This document shows, piece by piece, positions 24,998 to 57,100 of a DNA stretch of 64,000 nt. Positions within the stretch are counted from its first letter, which is position 1. Every line of letters begins with the position of its first letter. This DNA is from Branchiostoma belcheri (taxonomy: Eukaryota; Chordata; Leptocardii; Amphioxiformes; Branchiostomatidae). A program made the translations under genes and the position numbers. Under the pieces are notes generated by a model. That model ran no database searches and was not told the origin of the DNA. It worked only from the letters and a program-made list of their open reading frames with translations. The stretch covers positions 1,491,569 through 1,555,568 of the forward strand of contig NW_017804465.1 in the NCBI RefSeq assembly GCF_001625305.1. The letters run 5' to 3'.

Positions 24998-26264
24998 GAC
25001 AGCTGAGTAGTAGTGGAAGGCCCTTCAGCACCTTATATGGAGGACCCCGGAGTGAGAAAGATTAGCACTCCAAATATGACCTGCCCGAATTTTCCTCAAT
25101 TGGTGACCCCTATTTAACCTAATAATGAGCTACAATGTTTTGCGTTCGCTGGAAAAAAAGGATTGAGTTGAGTTCAACTGAATTTGAGAGAGGAAGAAAC
25201 CTATTTCTCCCCTATTTCATAGACTGAAACAGCCCTCAAGTGCTAATATTTTCAGAAAAGCTTCGATTTTGATTGAAAAATTCAGCTTGTGTGCTTAAGT
25301 GATGCGGGAACATTTTTTCTCCACACATAAAGTATTAAGTAAATAACGTTACTTAGATAAAGAAAGAAAATAAAAACCTCAAAGCAGATATAGGATTGGG
25401 TGCATGAAAAGTGCGTAATGACTGAAGGGCGAAAGGTGAATCAAACTTTTATAAAAGCGTAGGGATGCTTGACTAGCTATAAATTATTCTGGTGCTTCCG
25501 TTCTGTTAGAAGGAAGAAGACAAAGACAGAAATAAAAGCGTTAAAAGATTTACGCGTTGCCGGAGAGTCTTGTATTACACATGTATCATGTAATTCTTTT
25601 GACACCACACGTGCGTGCTACTGTATTATTTTCATGCCTTTTCAAAGTCACTGAGTGACATGGTTTCCTGCCAAAACTGAAAGCGAATGAACACCGTGTA
25701 CAGCTGAAAGCACACCTATGCCCTACTTTCGGCCCTTCTATGTTACTGTCCGAGTTAGCCAAATGTTTAGCGGCTTTTCGCTAGCCTCTCTACCAGGCTT
25801 CAGAGGTGGCTATAAACTGAGCGGCAAATTGTGTTCCTTTATAGGAATTACTTCCCTGGCATGTTATCTGTCAATTTTGTCAATTGCTACTCTTTTCATC
25901 CTTCTCTGAAACGCGATAGAGGCTATATTTTCACTAGAAGCTTCTAGCATGACACAGCCAATCAAAGATGCCGTCTCTTCCGGCCTAGGGCGACAGAAAG
26001 TCACCAAAATTCATGACTCGTGACGTCATGCTACCGCTGCCAAACGCAAAAATAATGAACAATGTGATTAAAATAAAATTCACTGAACGCTCAATTTCAT
26101 CACAATGAGATTGAGCGTATTCGACTTCAATATGAATGATATCTTTATTGCAAGTTTATTCCAACAATTCATACGTCAATGCTCGATGCGTCACAATAAA
26201 CAATTATTCGCTTTCCATTTTTACGTTCTGCTGTGGTCAGTGATCAATGACGATCTCTATCATC
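24998..26264. promoter_or_regulatory. Divergent promoter region, SLC25A20 and USP4-like
   Basis: About 1.27 kb separate the two start codons, which point away from each other. The stretch holds a full cAMP-response-type palindrome (TGACGTCA) at 26021-26028, 237 bp before the protease start codon. No TATA box is positioned convincingly for either gene. Confidence 0.5.
26021..26028. promoter_or_regulatory. CRE palindrome TGACGTCA
   Basis: A perfect ATF/CREB consensus site between the divergent genes. An 8-bp match can occur by chance, so function rests only on position. Confidence 0.4.
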
Positions 26265-46581
<20,317 letters not shown>

Positions 46582-46628
46582 CCTTTCACCCTCTGACCTT
46601 TCAACTCTGCCCCCTGAACTTTGACTCC

Positions 46629-46689
46629 TGCACGGAAGACAACAGAACAACCAACAGTTGTACAGGACAACTCCATGGAGATCAACTGA
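46629..46689 (+). repeat. Copy of the end of the last USP exon, including the stop codon
   Basis: TGCACGGAAGACAACAGAAC to CTCCATGGAGATCAACTGA repeats the last ~60 bp of the coding region just after the true stop. It lies in the 3' UTR and is not translated. Confidence 0.88.
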
Positions 46690-47548
46690 ACACTGTCTGA
46701 CCTTTCAACTCTGACCCTCAACTCTGACTCCCTGATCTCTGACCCCCTGATCTCTGACCCCTGAACTCTGACTCCTTACTTTTACTTAGTACAGACCTGT
46801 GCTGGTCTCATGACTGTGGGATTGATTAAAAAATAACGGCATCGTCACCTATAATGTCATTGGATGCCGGTCATGTGATGACCCTCTGATGAACCCTGAT
46901 TGGTTGAATCAGGTCACGTGATTAAGGTTTGAAAATGTGTATACTATACTGTACTACTACTATTTCCATATGAGTACTGATGATGTAAAAGTGTATGCTG
47001 CTAGCTGCTGCTTTGGCACTACAGAGCCACAGTGACATGTTTTATTATTATTATTACAACTACTTCTCTTCTACGCACAGTTTTCAGGAAGCTGTAGTAA
47101 AAGATCTCTCCTATAAAGGCTGGTTTAGAAACTAGTGGCAATTATACTACATACATGTACATTGTACACCTCACACTCACTCACCCACACAAGCATAGCC
47201 CAAGATTTTACCCTATTCTTAAGTACTCTCTGTGGAGAGGTTTACACGCTTTTGGGCCAGAAAATGATGACAAAAATCAGCAGCTTTTTTAAATAAGTTT
47301 CATCGGTTGGAAAATTCTCTATCCCTCGCCAGATGTATTATTGTTTCTGTATTATTAAAAGAGTTGAAAACACCGTAACTTGTGTCCGTGCAATACTATC
47401 GTAAGTCAGAGACCCTGACGTGACTGCAGGCCATTTTGATAACTAACGTCTCTACAACCACTTGATTCTTAAGAATGTTACTTTCCCTCTTTGGATCTGA
47501 AATAAAAGATAGGCAGATTTTTATTTCTTACACGAAACCAAATTTGCC

Positions 47549-47704
47549 CAGTTAGTAGAATGTTCCTCGATCAGTGACTGTTTTTGAAAGTTAGAAACAC
47601 GTACCTCCAAATTTCGATGTTCACTGTACATCTTGATCACGGGTGTACGTGTTTCTACCTTTGTTTCAAAAACAGTCACTGATTGAGGAATATTCTACTA
47701 ACTG
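47549..47704. repeat. MITE-like element, family D, copy 2
   Basis: Ends CAGTTAGTAGAATGTTCCTC and GAGGAATATTCTACTAACTG. The inner arms (CACGTACCTCCAAATTTCGA side and CGTGTTTCTACC side) pair as in 35403-35630, but a ~75-bp central part is missing. Confidence 0.8.
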
Positions 47705-48879
47705 ATAATTTTACGTGACTGATGAACCTCTTCAACAACTTTGCCCAGCGTTGATTACTCCTATGACATGTTTCCAGACATGTTTTCGCTTGTATTGCTC
47801 TAGCAGCATTTTAAAATAAAGTTTGGTACCAACAGAAAACTTACAGGTATGTTTGTAATGCATGGAGTCGTATATGATATTATATAACTTACCCAGTGTA
47901 GTACTGTAATACCTTACACTGTTCAGGTAGTCTTTCCACACCAAATTCACATTGGTTACAGGTTTGGGGAGAAGGATAGTGCTTAACAATAGCTCTGTCT
48001 CATGGCAAATGTCTGGATGTTCAACTGAAACTTTGGCAGGCTTGTGTCTTAGAAAGTGACCTGGATCGGAATTCCACTTATAATAAGTAACATTTCATTC
48101 CTCGGCCGAGAACAAAAGTAACAGTACCTTGGAGTATCAGTACCTATCAAGCAATTGTATCCCATTAGTACTCTCACAGTCTCAGGTTTCACTATCTATT
48201 GAGTAACGTCAGGTTATCAACTGTAGAGCCCAGTTCACATATGGCATGATAAAAGAGTAGTTCCAATTTGTTGCCAGCTTCTTACATTTTGTATGTTAAA
48301 CAAAATGAACACAGTACGTGTAGTTCTTTTAGGCCAGTTCATATTGGTTGCAAGGGGTCCGATTGGTCAAGCTAAGGCTTTGGAGTTACATGTGTACATG
48401 AAATTGAATGCTAGAACCAGAGATAGAGTCAGTGGGGACTATTTCCACCAATGAAGTACTTAATCATACTCCTTTAGGAACAATAAAGAAGCTGAGCTTA
48501 TTATTAGGGTGATGAAGATACAGGTTGATTGGTTATTACATTAATTTAAAGGAAAACATGTACCTTACAATGAAGTATGATTGAAAGGTTTTATTAGTTC
48601 TCTTATGAACTGTTGCTCACAAGTGAAATAACAGGAACAGTTAATGGTAAACTGAACAGAATCGGTGTAACAAGTCATTCGGTGTGATGTAGCCAGCTGC
48701 CGCCGCGCCACGTGCCTGCAAAGCTGGTGTGTTACGCCGAAGGGCAGTTATACCGGCTATACCGATATAGATATAGATACAGAATCACCCCGCAATCATT
48801 CTTTTTTTCTGCAACTTCTGCTTATGGAGCGATGACCCAGTAATAGTCTTAATAACTAGGAAGACAGTCTCTTGTATGG

Positions 48880-49064
48880 GTTCCACCAGACTCCTTTGCA
48901 GACTGAATAAATAGTAGAAATCTAAAAAGAATGTAGCTAGCCAGGGGAGTTGGCGGGCCCTAGAAGGTCCAGTTTGCTTGCAGGCTAACTCCCTTGTCCA
49001 GTTACATTCCTTTTTAGGCTGATTTCTACTATTTATTCAGCCTGCAAAGGAGTCTGGAGACTAC
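48880..49064. repeat. Palindromic MITE-like element, family A
   Basis: The arms TTCCACCAGACTCC...GTAGAAATCT and their inverse enclose a GGGCCC-like centre at about 48957. It shares its ends and the GCAGGCTGAATAAATAGTAG-type motif with 466-757. Confidence 0.8.
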
Positions 49065-49338
49065 TATTGTATACACTTCAATGTAAATCTTACCTTAAGA
49101 ATGTACAGTCACTTACCTTCTGAGCTGCACTGTGGCCTTTTGTTTATACTCAGGTGTGAGGAGTAAGTAAAAAAAAACACCAGGTACTAGAAATGAATTT
49201 CTCATGGTAAATCTATCCTCAGTGTAACTTATAGGAAATGTTTTCTAAAGTAGAAAGACACTCTGATGGTTTGCAGTATTCTGTTGCTACCTAACATGAC
49301 TGTTACTAGTACTTAACACCATGTACAGTGTCTTGCAT

Positions 49339-49540
49339 TAGCCTCCATAGCATGCCAAAAACTGGGTGTTTGGGGGTCTTCAGGGTCTTTGGGAGCTTTT
49401 TTATGTGCTATTTTCTGATGGCATATATAGGCATCATAGCTGCCCTGGTTGAATTACCCCCATTTTTTTTTAAACTGGGCTAATCAGAAAACAGCCGAAG
49501 ACCACCAAACCCCCAGTTCTATAAGCCTGCTATGAGGCTA
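49339..49540. mobile_element. MITE family B with 9-bp target-site duplication
   Basis: TAGCCTCC and GAGGCTA ends are flanked by perfect direct repeats GTCTTGCAT (49330-49338 and 49541-49549). The body matches 2537-2749. Duplications of 8-9 bp are typical of hAT and Mutator-like families. Confidence 0.85.
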
Positions 49541-50613
49541 GTCTTGCATATACCCATGAAATTGCACAAGAGGTTTAGCACTAAATGCATTATGTTTGAA
49601 TGTTTGTAACTGTGATGCTTTTTCACACAAGTGGTAAAACTTTGCTTTTTGTGCTAACTGCAATTTTAAACGATCCAACGAAAATGGTTCCTTAGTTTCA
49701 TGAACAGTATAAGATCAAGAAATACACCAGCTTGAAATGACTATACCCACCCTAACTTCTAGGTTGGCACTAGAACATGAGAACATGACTGTGTATCTAT
49801 TCTATAATGACACTTTTCTCTGTGCAAAGTTATTGTAGTAAGAGGCCGGTTTCTTGATATTCAAGATATTGGGTTGCATTGGTAAATGATGTACAGAGCC
49901 ATCATAGCATCTATTAAATGTGTTTTTATATGAACTTCAGTGTTGGGTGTCAAGTATTTCATTTTAGACTGTTAGCCAAAGTTTTATATATTTCGAGAAA
50001 AGTTGGAATGACTTTTGATTTCCTTTTTTACTTTAGAAGATTGTGAAAACTGTTGTGCAGACGGTGCATGAACAGATTTAGCACTCATTTATACAGCTGC
50101 ATCAAGCGGTATGTGTTCTAAAGTGTCAAATCATTTCACATTTGTTGCCATAGCTCTTCACTGGTATGTGCGCATCCTAGGCCCTATTGTAGTTCGTATC
50201 TAGTTCGCCAGAGGGGGCTACTGCATGGACCACTCATACACTAACACTGCCGCGGAAGGATATAAGCTCAGGTTGAAGGATTGAAAATGTGATAATGACC
50301 CTAAGTACAAGTACTAAGTAGTAACTTTTTTTGACAAATGTCGTTTCTATAATTACAAAAGTATATCTTGGTACTAATTCTGATTTCTTGAAGTGTTGAT
50401 TTCACACCGATCTATTTATTTTAAAGCGGAGGGCTACTAATGTGTGACTGGGTCCAGGGTCAAACCACGGGTCACGACCAAGATAGCAGCACTCGTGTTG
50501 TACATGTAGGTGAACACGTTGCTTCTTTTAAGACTCCCATTTTAACCGAACTTTACGACAAATTGAGTGTCTCTGGCCGTCTCTAACCGATACAGACCCC
50601 TTGCCAGACCAGA

Positions 50614-51146
50614 ATGAGCGCCCTGCGTACGTTTGGAGGTGTATTGTTCAACAGATTTAGCGGGAAACTTGCCAAAAACAACCACGGATTTTTCAACGAC
50701 AGACGTCTACGACTGAATCAGCTGTTTCAGGTTTCTTCGTATTTTGGCGCCCGGAATAATAATGTTTATCTTTCGACTGATGCTACGAAGAAGAAAGAAA
50801 AGACTGATTCTCTGCTAGCTATGGACCCGAACCGGTTTGCAGGACATCTGCAGAAGTTAGGAATCAAGAGGTGTTTCGTGGTTTGGGATTTTGAGGAGGG
50901 GAAAGTCCTGGTTTCACATCCAGAGTTGGAGGAGCTGGCACAGTTTTGTGCCGCAGATAAGGTGGGTAACGTACTGTTTAGTTTGTGTTTGTGTGTGTGT
51001 GAGTCTCCCTCTGTGTGTGTGCGTGTGTCTGTGTGTGTGTGTGTGTGTGTGAGCATGTGTGTGTGTGTGTGTGTGTGAGTCTCCCTCTGTGTGTGTGCGT
51101 GTGTCTGTGTGTGTGTGAGCATGTGTGTGTGTGTGTGTTTGTGTTA

Positions 51147-51177
<31 letters not shown>

Positions 51178-54100
51178 TGTTTGTGTATGTTTATGTGTGT
51201 GTGTTAGAGAGAGAGAGTGAGTGTATACATGTATGTATGGTAATTATCATGTACGTCTCTAATAATAATACTCTACTCTACTAATACAGACTCTATGTGT
51301 GTCTGCTCTCTCTTCGGTGTTCAGTCAGTTGTTATAGGAAATGACCAGACCTTATGACACCATATAATGTTACACCTTGATTGTCCCACCTGTCGCAGGT
51401 GAACTTTGACGAGCATGAAGGTGTGTTTATGGAGGTTGGCAGGAGGACGGGTGTGCTGATGGGAGCCTTCGTATGGAGAACCTACAGAGGACAGGCGGTA
51501 AGTAACACACTAAACCATACGTCACTACCCCACACGTCCACCCCTACTGCTTTAATACCCGGCCCCCTTCTCCACCATAGCCAACCACCCAATCATAAGC
51601 AGTATAACTAATGACATAAAATTACTGCCACTTATAATTTTAACTTCTGGTACTCGTACACAGTAAAAACTTTAGTGGAGGTAAAACTTCACGGCGGTGT
51701 AACTGTAAGTAGAGGAATGGGTTCTGCCTTCTTATACAAAAAGTGGTTGCAATGGCCATGGTGGTCCTTGTGAAGTTGTGTAAATGCTTGTCACTTGCAC
51801 AGGTTTGACTGTACATAGTTACATACGTGTAGCCCGTTGCGTTGGTAATGTAAGATCAGCTCTAGGCATATGCCGTCATTAGCTTCTATATGTCTCTACA
51901 ACTTTTGTCAGTCTTGCAAGTTGTTGATAATTCAATTTTCATCAGATTGTTATTCAAGGAAATCAGTATAATCTCTAACTCAAAGAAGGTGTCACATGTC
52001 AAGAAGGTGTTGTTTCCAACACTGCCTTACGATTGGCTCAAAGTGATCACATGATCAGACACGCCCCCATTTCCTGGGGGTGTGTCTGATTACAAGTTCA
52101 GTGAACCCTGTACTTAGTAACTTGATACTCGTGTGTGTGTGTGAAGTCAATAATTAACTGTTAGATTTGCATGCTAGCTATAGCAAGTCTACATACATGT
52201 ATGTGTATATTCTCTGCTTTATAAAACAGTGTGAGAGATCTCTTACAGCAGCACCCCCAGGTATGCAGTGCATAATACTGGGGACGTTGGATTAGAGATC
52301 TCTTTAGATGCATTTTTCCAGTTTTTAGATGCATTCAGCCACCCAATACCTTTGGTGGCTAATGGTCACTCCTCTGGCCAATGGATAACAGTTACTGACT
52401 GTCCACCGTATGATCTGCTTGGAGATTCAGGGGTCTCCCCATGAATTCTGAGGGGAGAGGTGCTCCCTAATTGGTTGATGAAAAATTAGCAAATTTTTCA
52501 CGTAAGTTACTAAATACTAAGAGAAAACTCTACATTTCAACATATTGGGAGGGGTTCTAGGATTTTTGGGAGAGGGGAGCACCCTTGCTTCATTGCTTGG
52601 GGAGAGCCCTGAGATTATTTGTAAGTAGGTCAGAAGTCAGGACATGAGTTAAGTTGTCTGAAAAGGTTTACTTCAAACAGAGACGAGTAAACAAAGTGCT
52701 TACACAGCTACTGGGCAGTGTTGACTGAGCCTTAGTAAGTAGATTGTAATTTCATCTACCAGGATGCCGGTAGCAGCCTGTTTACAGAATTGCACTAAAA
52801 AAGCAATTGCCATAAATTTGGTACCATGCACTTAGTACTAGTCAGGTGTTATTTTTATCATATGAACAGCCAGCATACATATAATCTAACCAAAGATGTT
52901 GCAACAAGCACGTAACATTATTTAAAAATTTATTAATGCCCAAGTCATTAACATACTAGTATACAAAAGACATTTGTTCACTTCAGTCATATTCTTGGAT
53001 GTTTGTTCATATTCTATTAAGTTCACTCATAAAGTATGTACCTTGTCACGTCGATGAAGGTTAGACATCCAGGTAATACGATACGCCAAAAAGCAGTTAC
53101 TCAAGCAACTGGATATGATTTTGGAAACGGTCAGACGTTTCAGCTAGTATCCACTAGCTTTCGTCAGTGACTGAGAGACCAGAGGGGAAAACAGGTTTAT
53201 AAACATGTACCTTGTCATCTATAACTAAGACATGCACAGCTGCTTAGTATTGTTCAACTGCTAGTGATCCCATTATTCTTATACATGGATGAAGGAAGAA
53301 GAAAATTTCAATGTGCTGTCTAAACTCTTTCCAGTGTGGAGGTATCCGACTGTGGAACTACCCCGGTATGGACCGGTACCTGCCCTGAAGCCTTTGTCTC
53401 TCTGTAATGTGTTTAATATGTTGTAGTGTTGTATGTGTTTCCCCTATCCTACAGTGTGGAGGTATCCGGCTGTGGAACTACCCCGGTATGGACCGGTACT
53501 TAACCTGAAGCCTTGTGTCTCTCTATATGTAGTTATGTACCGTTGTGTCTCCCCTACAGTGTGGAGGTATCCGACTGTGGAACTACCCCGGTATGGACCG
53601 GTACTTAACCGATGGACTGAGGCTGGCCCAGGGGATGGGGGTTAAGTCTGCACTGGCTGGACTCTGGTAGGTTATACATGTATTTTGTTTAGCATTCATA
53701 GTACAACACTCATGTCATGTACATTGATCCACAAGAAGAACCAATAGTTTGGTTTTACCCTGGTTTGTACTTGTAGCATTAGGAGATTTGGTATAGGGAT
53801 GATTGTGATTTAGTATTATTTTCTGTAAGTCTGGAAGATTCCTAATCCCCAAATTGGATACATTATTAGGGACAACACTGTATCCAAAACCGTACTTTAT
53901 CCAGAACCATGCTCGGACACGGTTCTGGATAGTCCATGTGTATTTAGAACTGCACCTGAGGCAAATCTACTAAGTATTTTCTTAGATATGCGGAGACTAT
54001 CCAGAACTGTGGCTGCATAACAAACACAGGGACCCCGGCTTCAGACACCATTAAACAACGGCATAAGTAACCATAATTAACATGTTTCCTGCTTTCCACA

Positions 54101-57100
54101 GGGCAGGAGGAGGTAAAGGTGTGGTACAAGAACCCATGCACAACAAACACACACCTTCATTTGCATACTCGGGACAACTTAAATGCAGCCATAACCAATG
54201 TTGTATATAAATTTCCATTCGCAGGGCAGGAGGAGGGAAGGGTGTAGTACAAGAGCCCATGCACAACAAGCACAGGGATCCTTCCTTCAGACAGAACATG
54301 TTCTTTGACTACGGAGACTTCCTGTCGTCGCTGAATGGCTGCTATGGTAGGTACCAACAACTGAGGTTTTTGTGCTTGTTTAGTTTATTTTGTAGAGTTA
54401 ATTTTTTTCTGTCACCATTGCTGCAGTTATTTTACATTTCATCAAATATACATCAAATATATTCATGCTTATAATAGGTGCACACTGCACTGCTTTTCAT
54501 AGTCAACCTCTGAACAGCTCATACATTTTTAACTCACCATCAGATACATCATACTTTTACTATCATAGTCGTCACCTAAAATCCAAACCCACTTACATTT
54601 TACACACATGAGCCATTCTGTTACAAACTCAACTTCTGTCATCCTTTGCTCTGAGAATCAATGCTAAATATCTTATATTGTTTTTTAAGACTCCATTTGC
54701 TCATCATATTACAAGCTTCAAAGTTACGAGGCTAAACCGTTTTGAGCTAATGTATACAGTAGCTCCTGTTTTGCTCCCACGAATTGCAATCCGGGAATTA
54801 ATCAATGTAGAAGCTAAGACTAAGAGTCACACTCTTCATCTCTTCTCTCCTGACACATCTGCCCTGCCACCCTGTCCCCTGGGTGACAAGCACAGTTAAC
54901 CTGGCCGGTATGTACTTGAGTGATGGGGTGATCTTTCTGGAATGTTCTGTACTAGTACTGTTTTTATTGACGTCTGTCCTCTCACATGCATGCAAGCCTT
55001 TACTACATGTACATTGTATGCCAGTGATCGAAATACCTGTCTGCAATCTGCAGATGGATTTTCAAGATTGCAGAAGAAAAACTTAATAATATATAATCTG
55101 CAATTTTAAAGAAGGAAAAATAGGCTTCAGATTCAGTAGTTTTTAATTTAGCTCGAATTTACAGGCAACTTGATTACAGGCAACACCCAAGGATAGACAC
55201 TACTTATTAGTAGTAGTACTTAATAAGGTTCTGAAACAACAGGAGCTTCTTCACTAATTTGCATCATCCTTATCTTGACTTGAACTGAAATCCTAGTACA
55301 TAGTATTGTATATTCTAAACACAGCACTTAATGATCCTGGTAGGTTTCAATAAATGTTTTCTTAGGCAATTTCTACACTGTGAGTACAATTTGTTCCACC
55401 CTAGCCTGGTGCTAATCACTGGACTACATTCAAGTAAATCTAACACAATTCAAACACAGAACTATATACATACATGAACTGAAATCCTAGTACATATACG
55501 TATATTAATTTTTTAAGCACAGTATTTAATGATCCTGGTAGGTTTCAATAAATGTTTTCTTCTATAGGCAATTTCTACACTGTGAGTACAATTTGTTCCA
55601 CCCTAGCCTGGTGCTAATCACTGGACTGAACATAGCAGCGCATTCACAGCATGTCCAATACAAATCAAACACAGTTATACATTGTACAAATGTATGTATT
55701 ACTACATGTATATACACTGAAATCCTATAGCTAGTATATTAGTAGTATTGTATATTTTCAACACATTCAACATCTAAATGATGAAATATTGCTAGTAAAT
55801 AGCTATAGGTTGATCAAAAATGTTTTGAAGGAAATTTTTGCACTGTTAGTGCACTCTTAGACTTAAGCCTATTTCTTGCAAAGAAAAAGGTTTTTGATTA
55901 CTTGTTTGCTTGTTCATATGCCTTTTTAGCAGGGTCTTTGATGAATCTGGGGACTGCACTAAACCCAAGTAGCCTGTTGGCCTCCCTCTGCTGCCCCCTG
56001 GTGAAGTGGTGAATCACCTTCTGTCTGTCCTGCTGCTGGTTGTACAGAGTGACCAGGTGGTAGTGAGCACGTGGCACATAGGCATCACACTCTGGTGCCA
56101 GCCTGAGGAAGTGTTCAAACTGTCTGATGGCTTCTGTCTCGGACACTTCCTTAGACAGTGCGGCTGTGAAGTACACTGTGTTCAAATGGTCCTGTTTGTA
56201 CATAAGGGAACTCGCCATGGCAGATAGTGCTTTGGCTAGAGCAGGCAGGTCACTCCCCATGAAAAGTTTTGTTATCATCGTTGGCTGAGGGCTTGCCATC
56301 CATATGGCCCACCCCAGGTAGCCGTAGATGTGGTGCAGGTGTTGGTACAGCCAGTCTCCTGGTCCGTGCTGTAGGACGGCATCAACCACCTGCTGCAGGG
56401 TCTGCACCCGGCTGTCTCCATCTGGCAGCTGTAGGGCTGTCAGCAGCAGACAGGTGCTGTCAGTGGGGTCAGCTTGTAGCTGGGAGGTCATCAGCTGCTT
56501 CAGCTGGGCTTTGTTCAGGTTCAGCCATGGCTGTCCATACAGTATTGTACTTGTGTAATCTGGTGTTTTAATGTCATCCAGCATGAATCCCTGCACCAAG
56601 GCCTTGACTCCCCCCAGGTCTGTGTACCCACTGCTGGTCAGGATTTCTGCTCCTTCCTCCCAGGACCTGTAGGCCTTGATGCGACGTTGTGCTGTTGGTG
56701 AGTCCTTGTGCTTCTGTAGCCTGGCTCTCAGCCTCTTGAGCGGGCCCTCCTCCACCTCTCCAGCTGAAGTGATGGACATGGCAGCTACAGAGGACACATC
56801 TTCAGGCAGGCCTGAGTCTCCCTCTGTAGTCACACTGGGTGGTACAGACTGGAAACAGAGGGCGCAAATTAATCAATTAGCATTCTTCAGTCACCAACTG
56901 ACCAAGGGTAAAACGTGTCTCCAGTTGTATTTATTAGATAACTTCCCCAAAATAATCTATCAAATAAAATGAATAATCATCCAGTTTATCAAGGGTTTTC
57001 CCAAATTACCCTACCCCCCACCCCTTCTTGGCTATAAGTAAAACGATATGTTGCTCTCCGTGTGATTTTGAGAAAAAAAAAACATTATAAATACATGTAT

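Larger units (their letters stand above)
46582..50613. other. 3' UTR and intergenic, no gene seen
   Basis: A likely polyadenylation signal AATAAA lies at 47501-47506. A run of TCTGACCCCTGA-type repeats spans about 46590-46780. The rest is AT-rich with several MITE-like copies (47549-47704, 48880-49064, 49339-49540) and no supported coding frame. The dehydrogenase promoter should lie just before 50614. Confidence 0.55.

Noticed and set aside
50766..51284. Frames full of Cys-Val or Thr-His repeats
   Set aside because: They come from the GT microsatellite after the dehydrogenase exon 1 donor.
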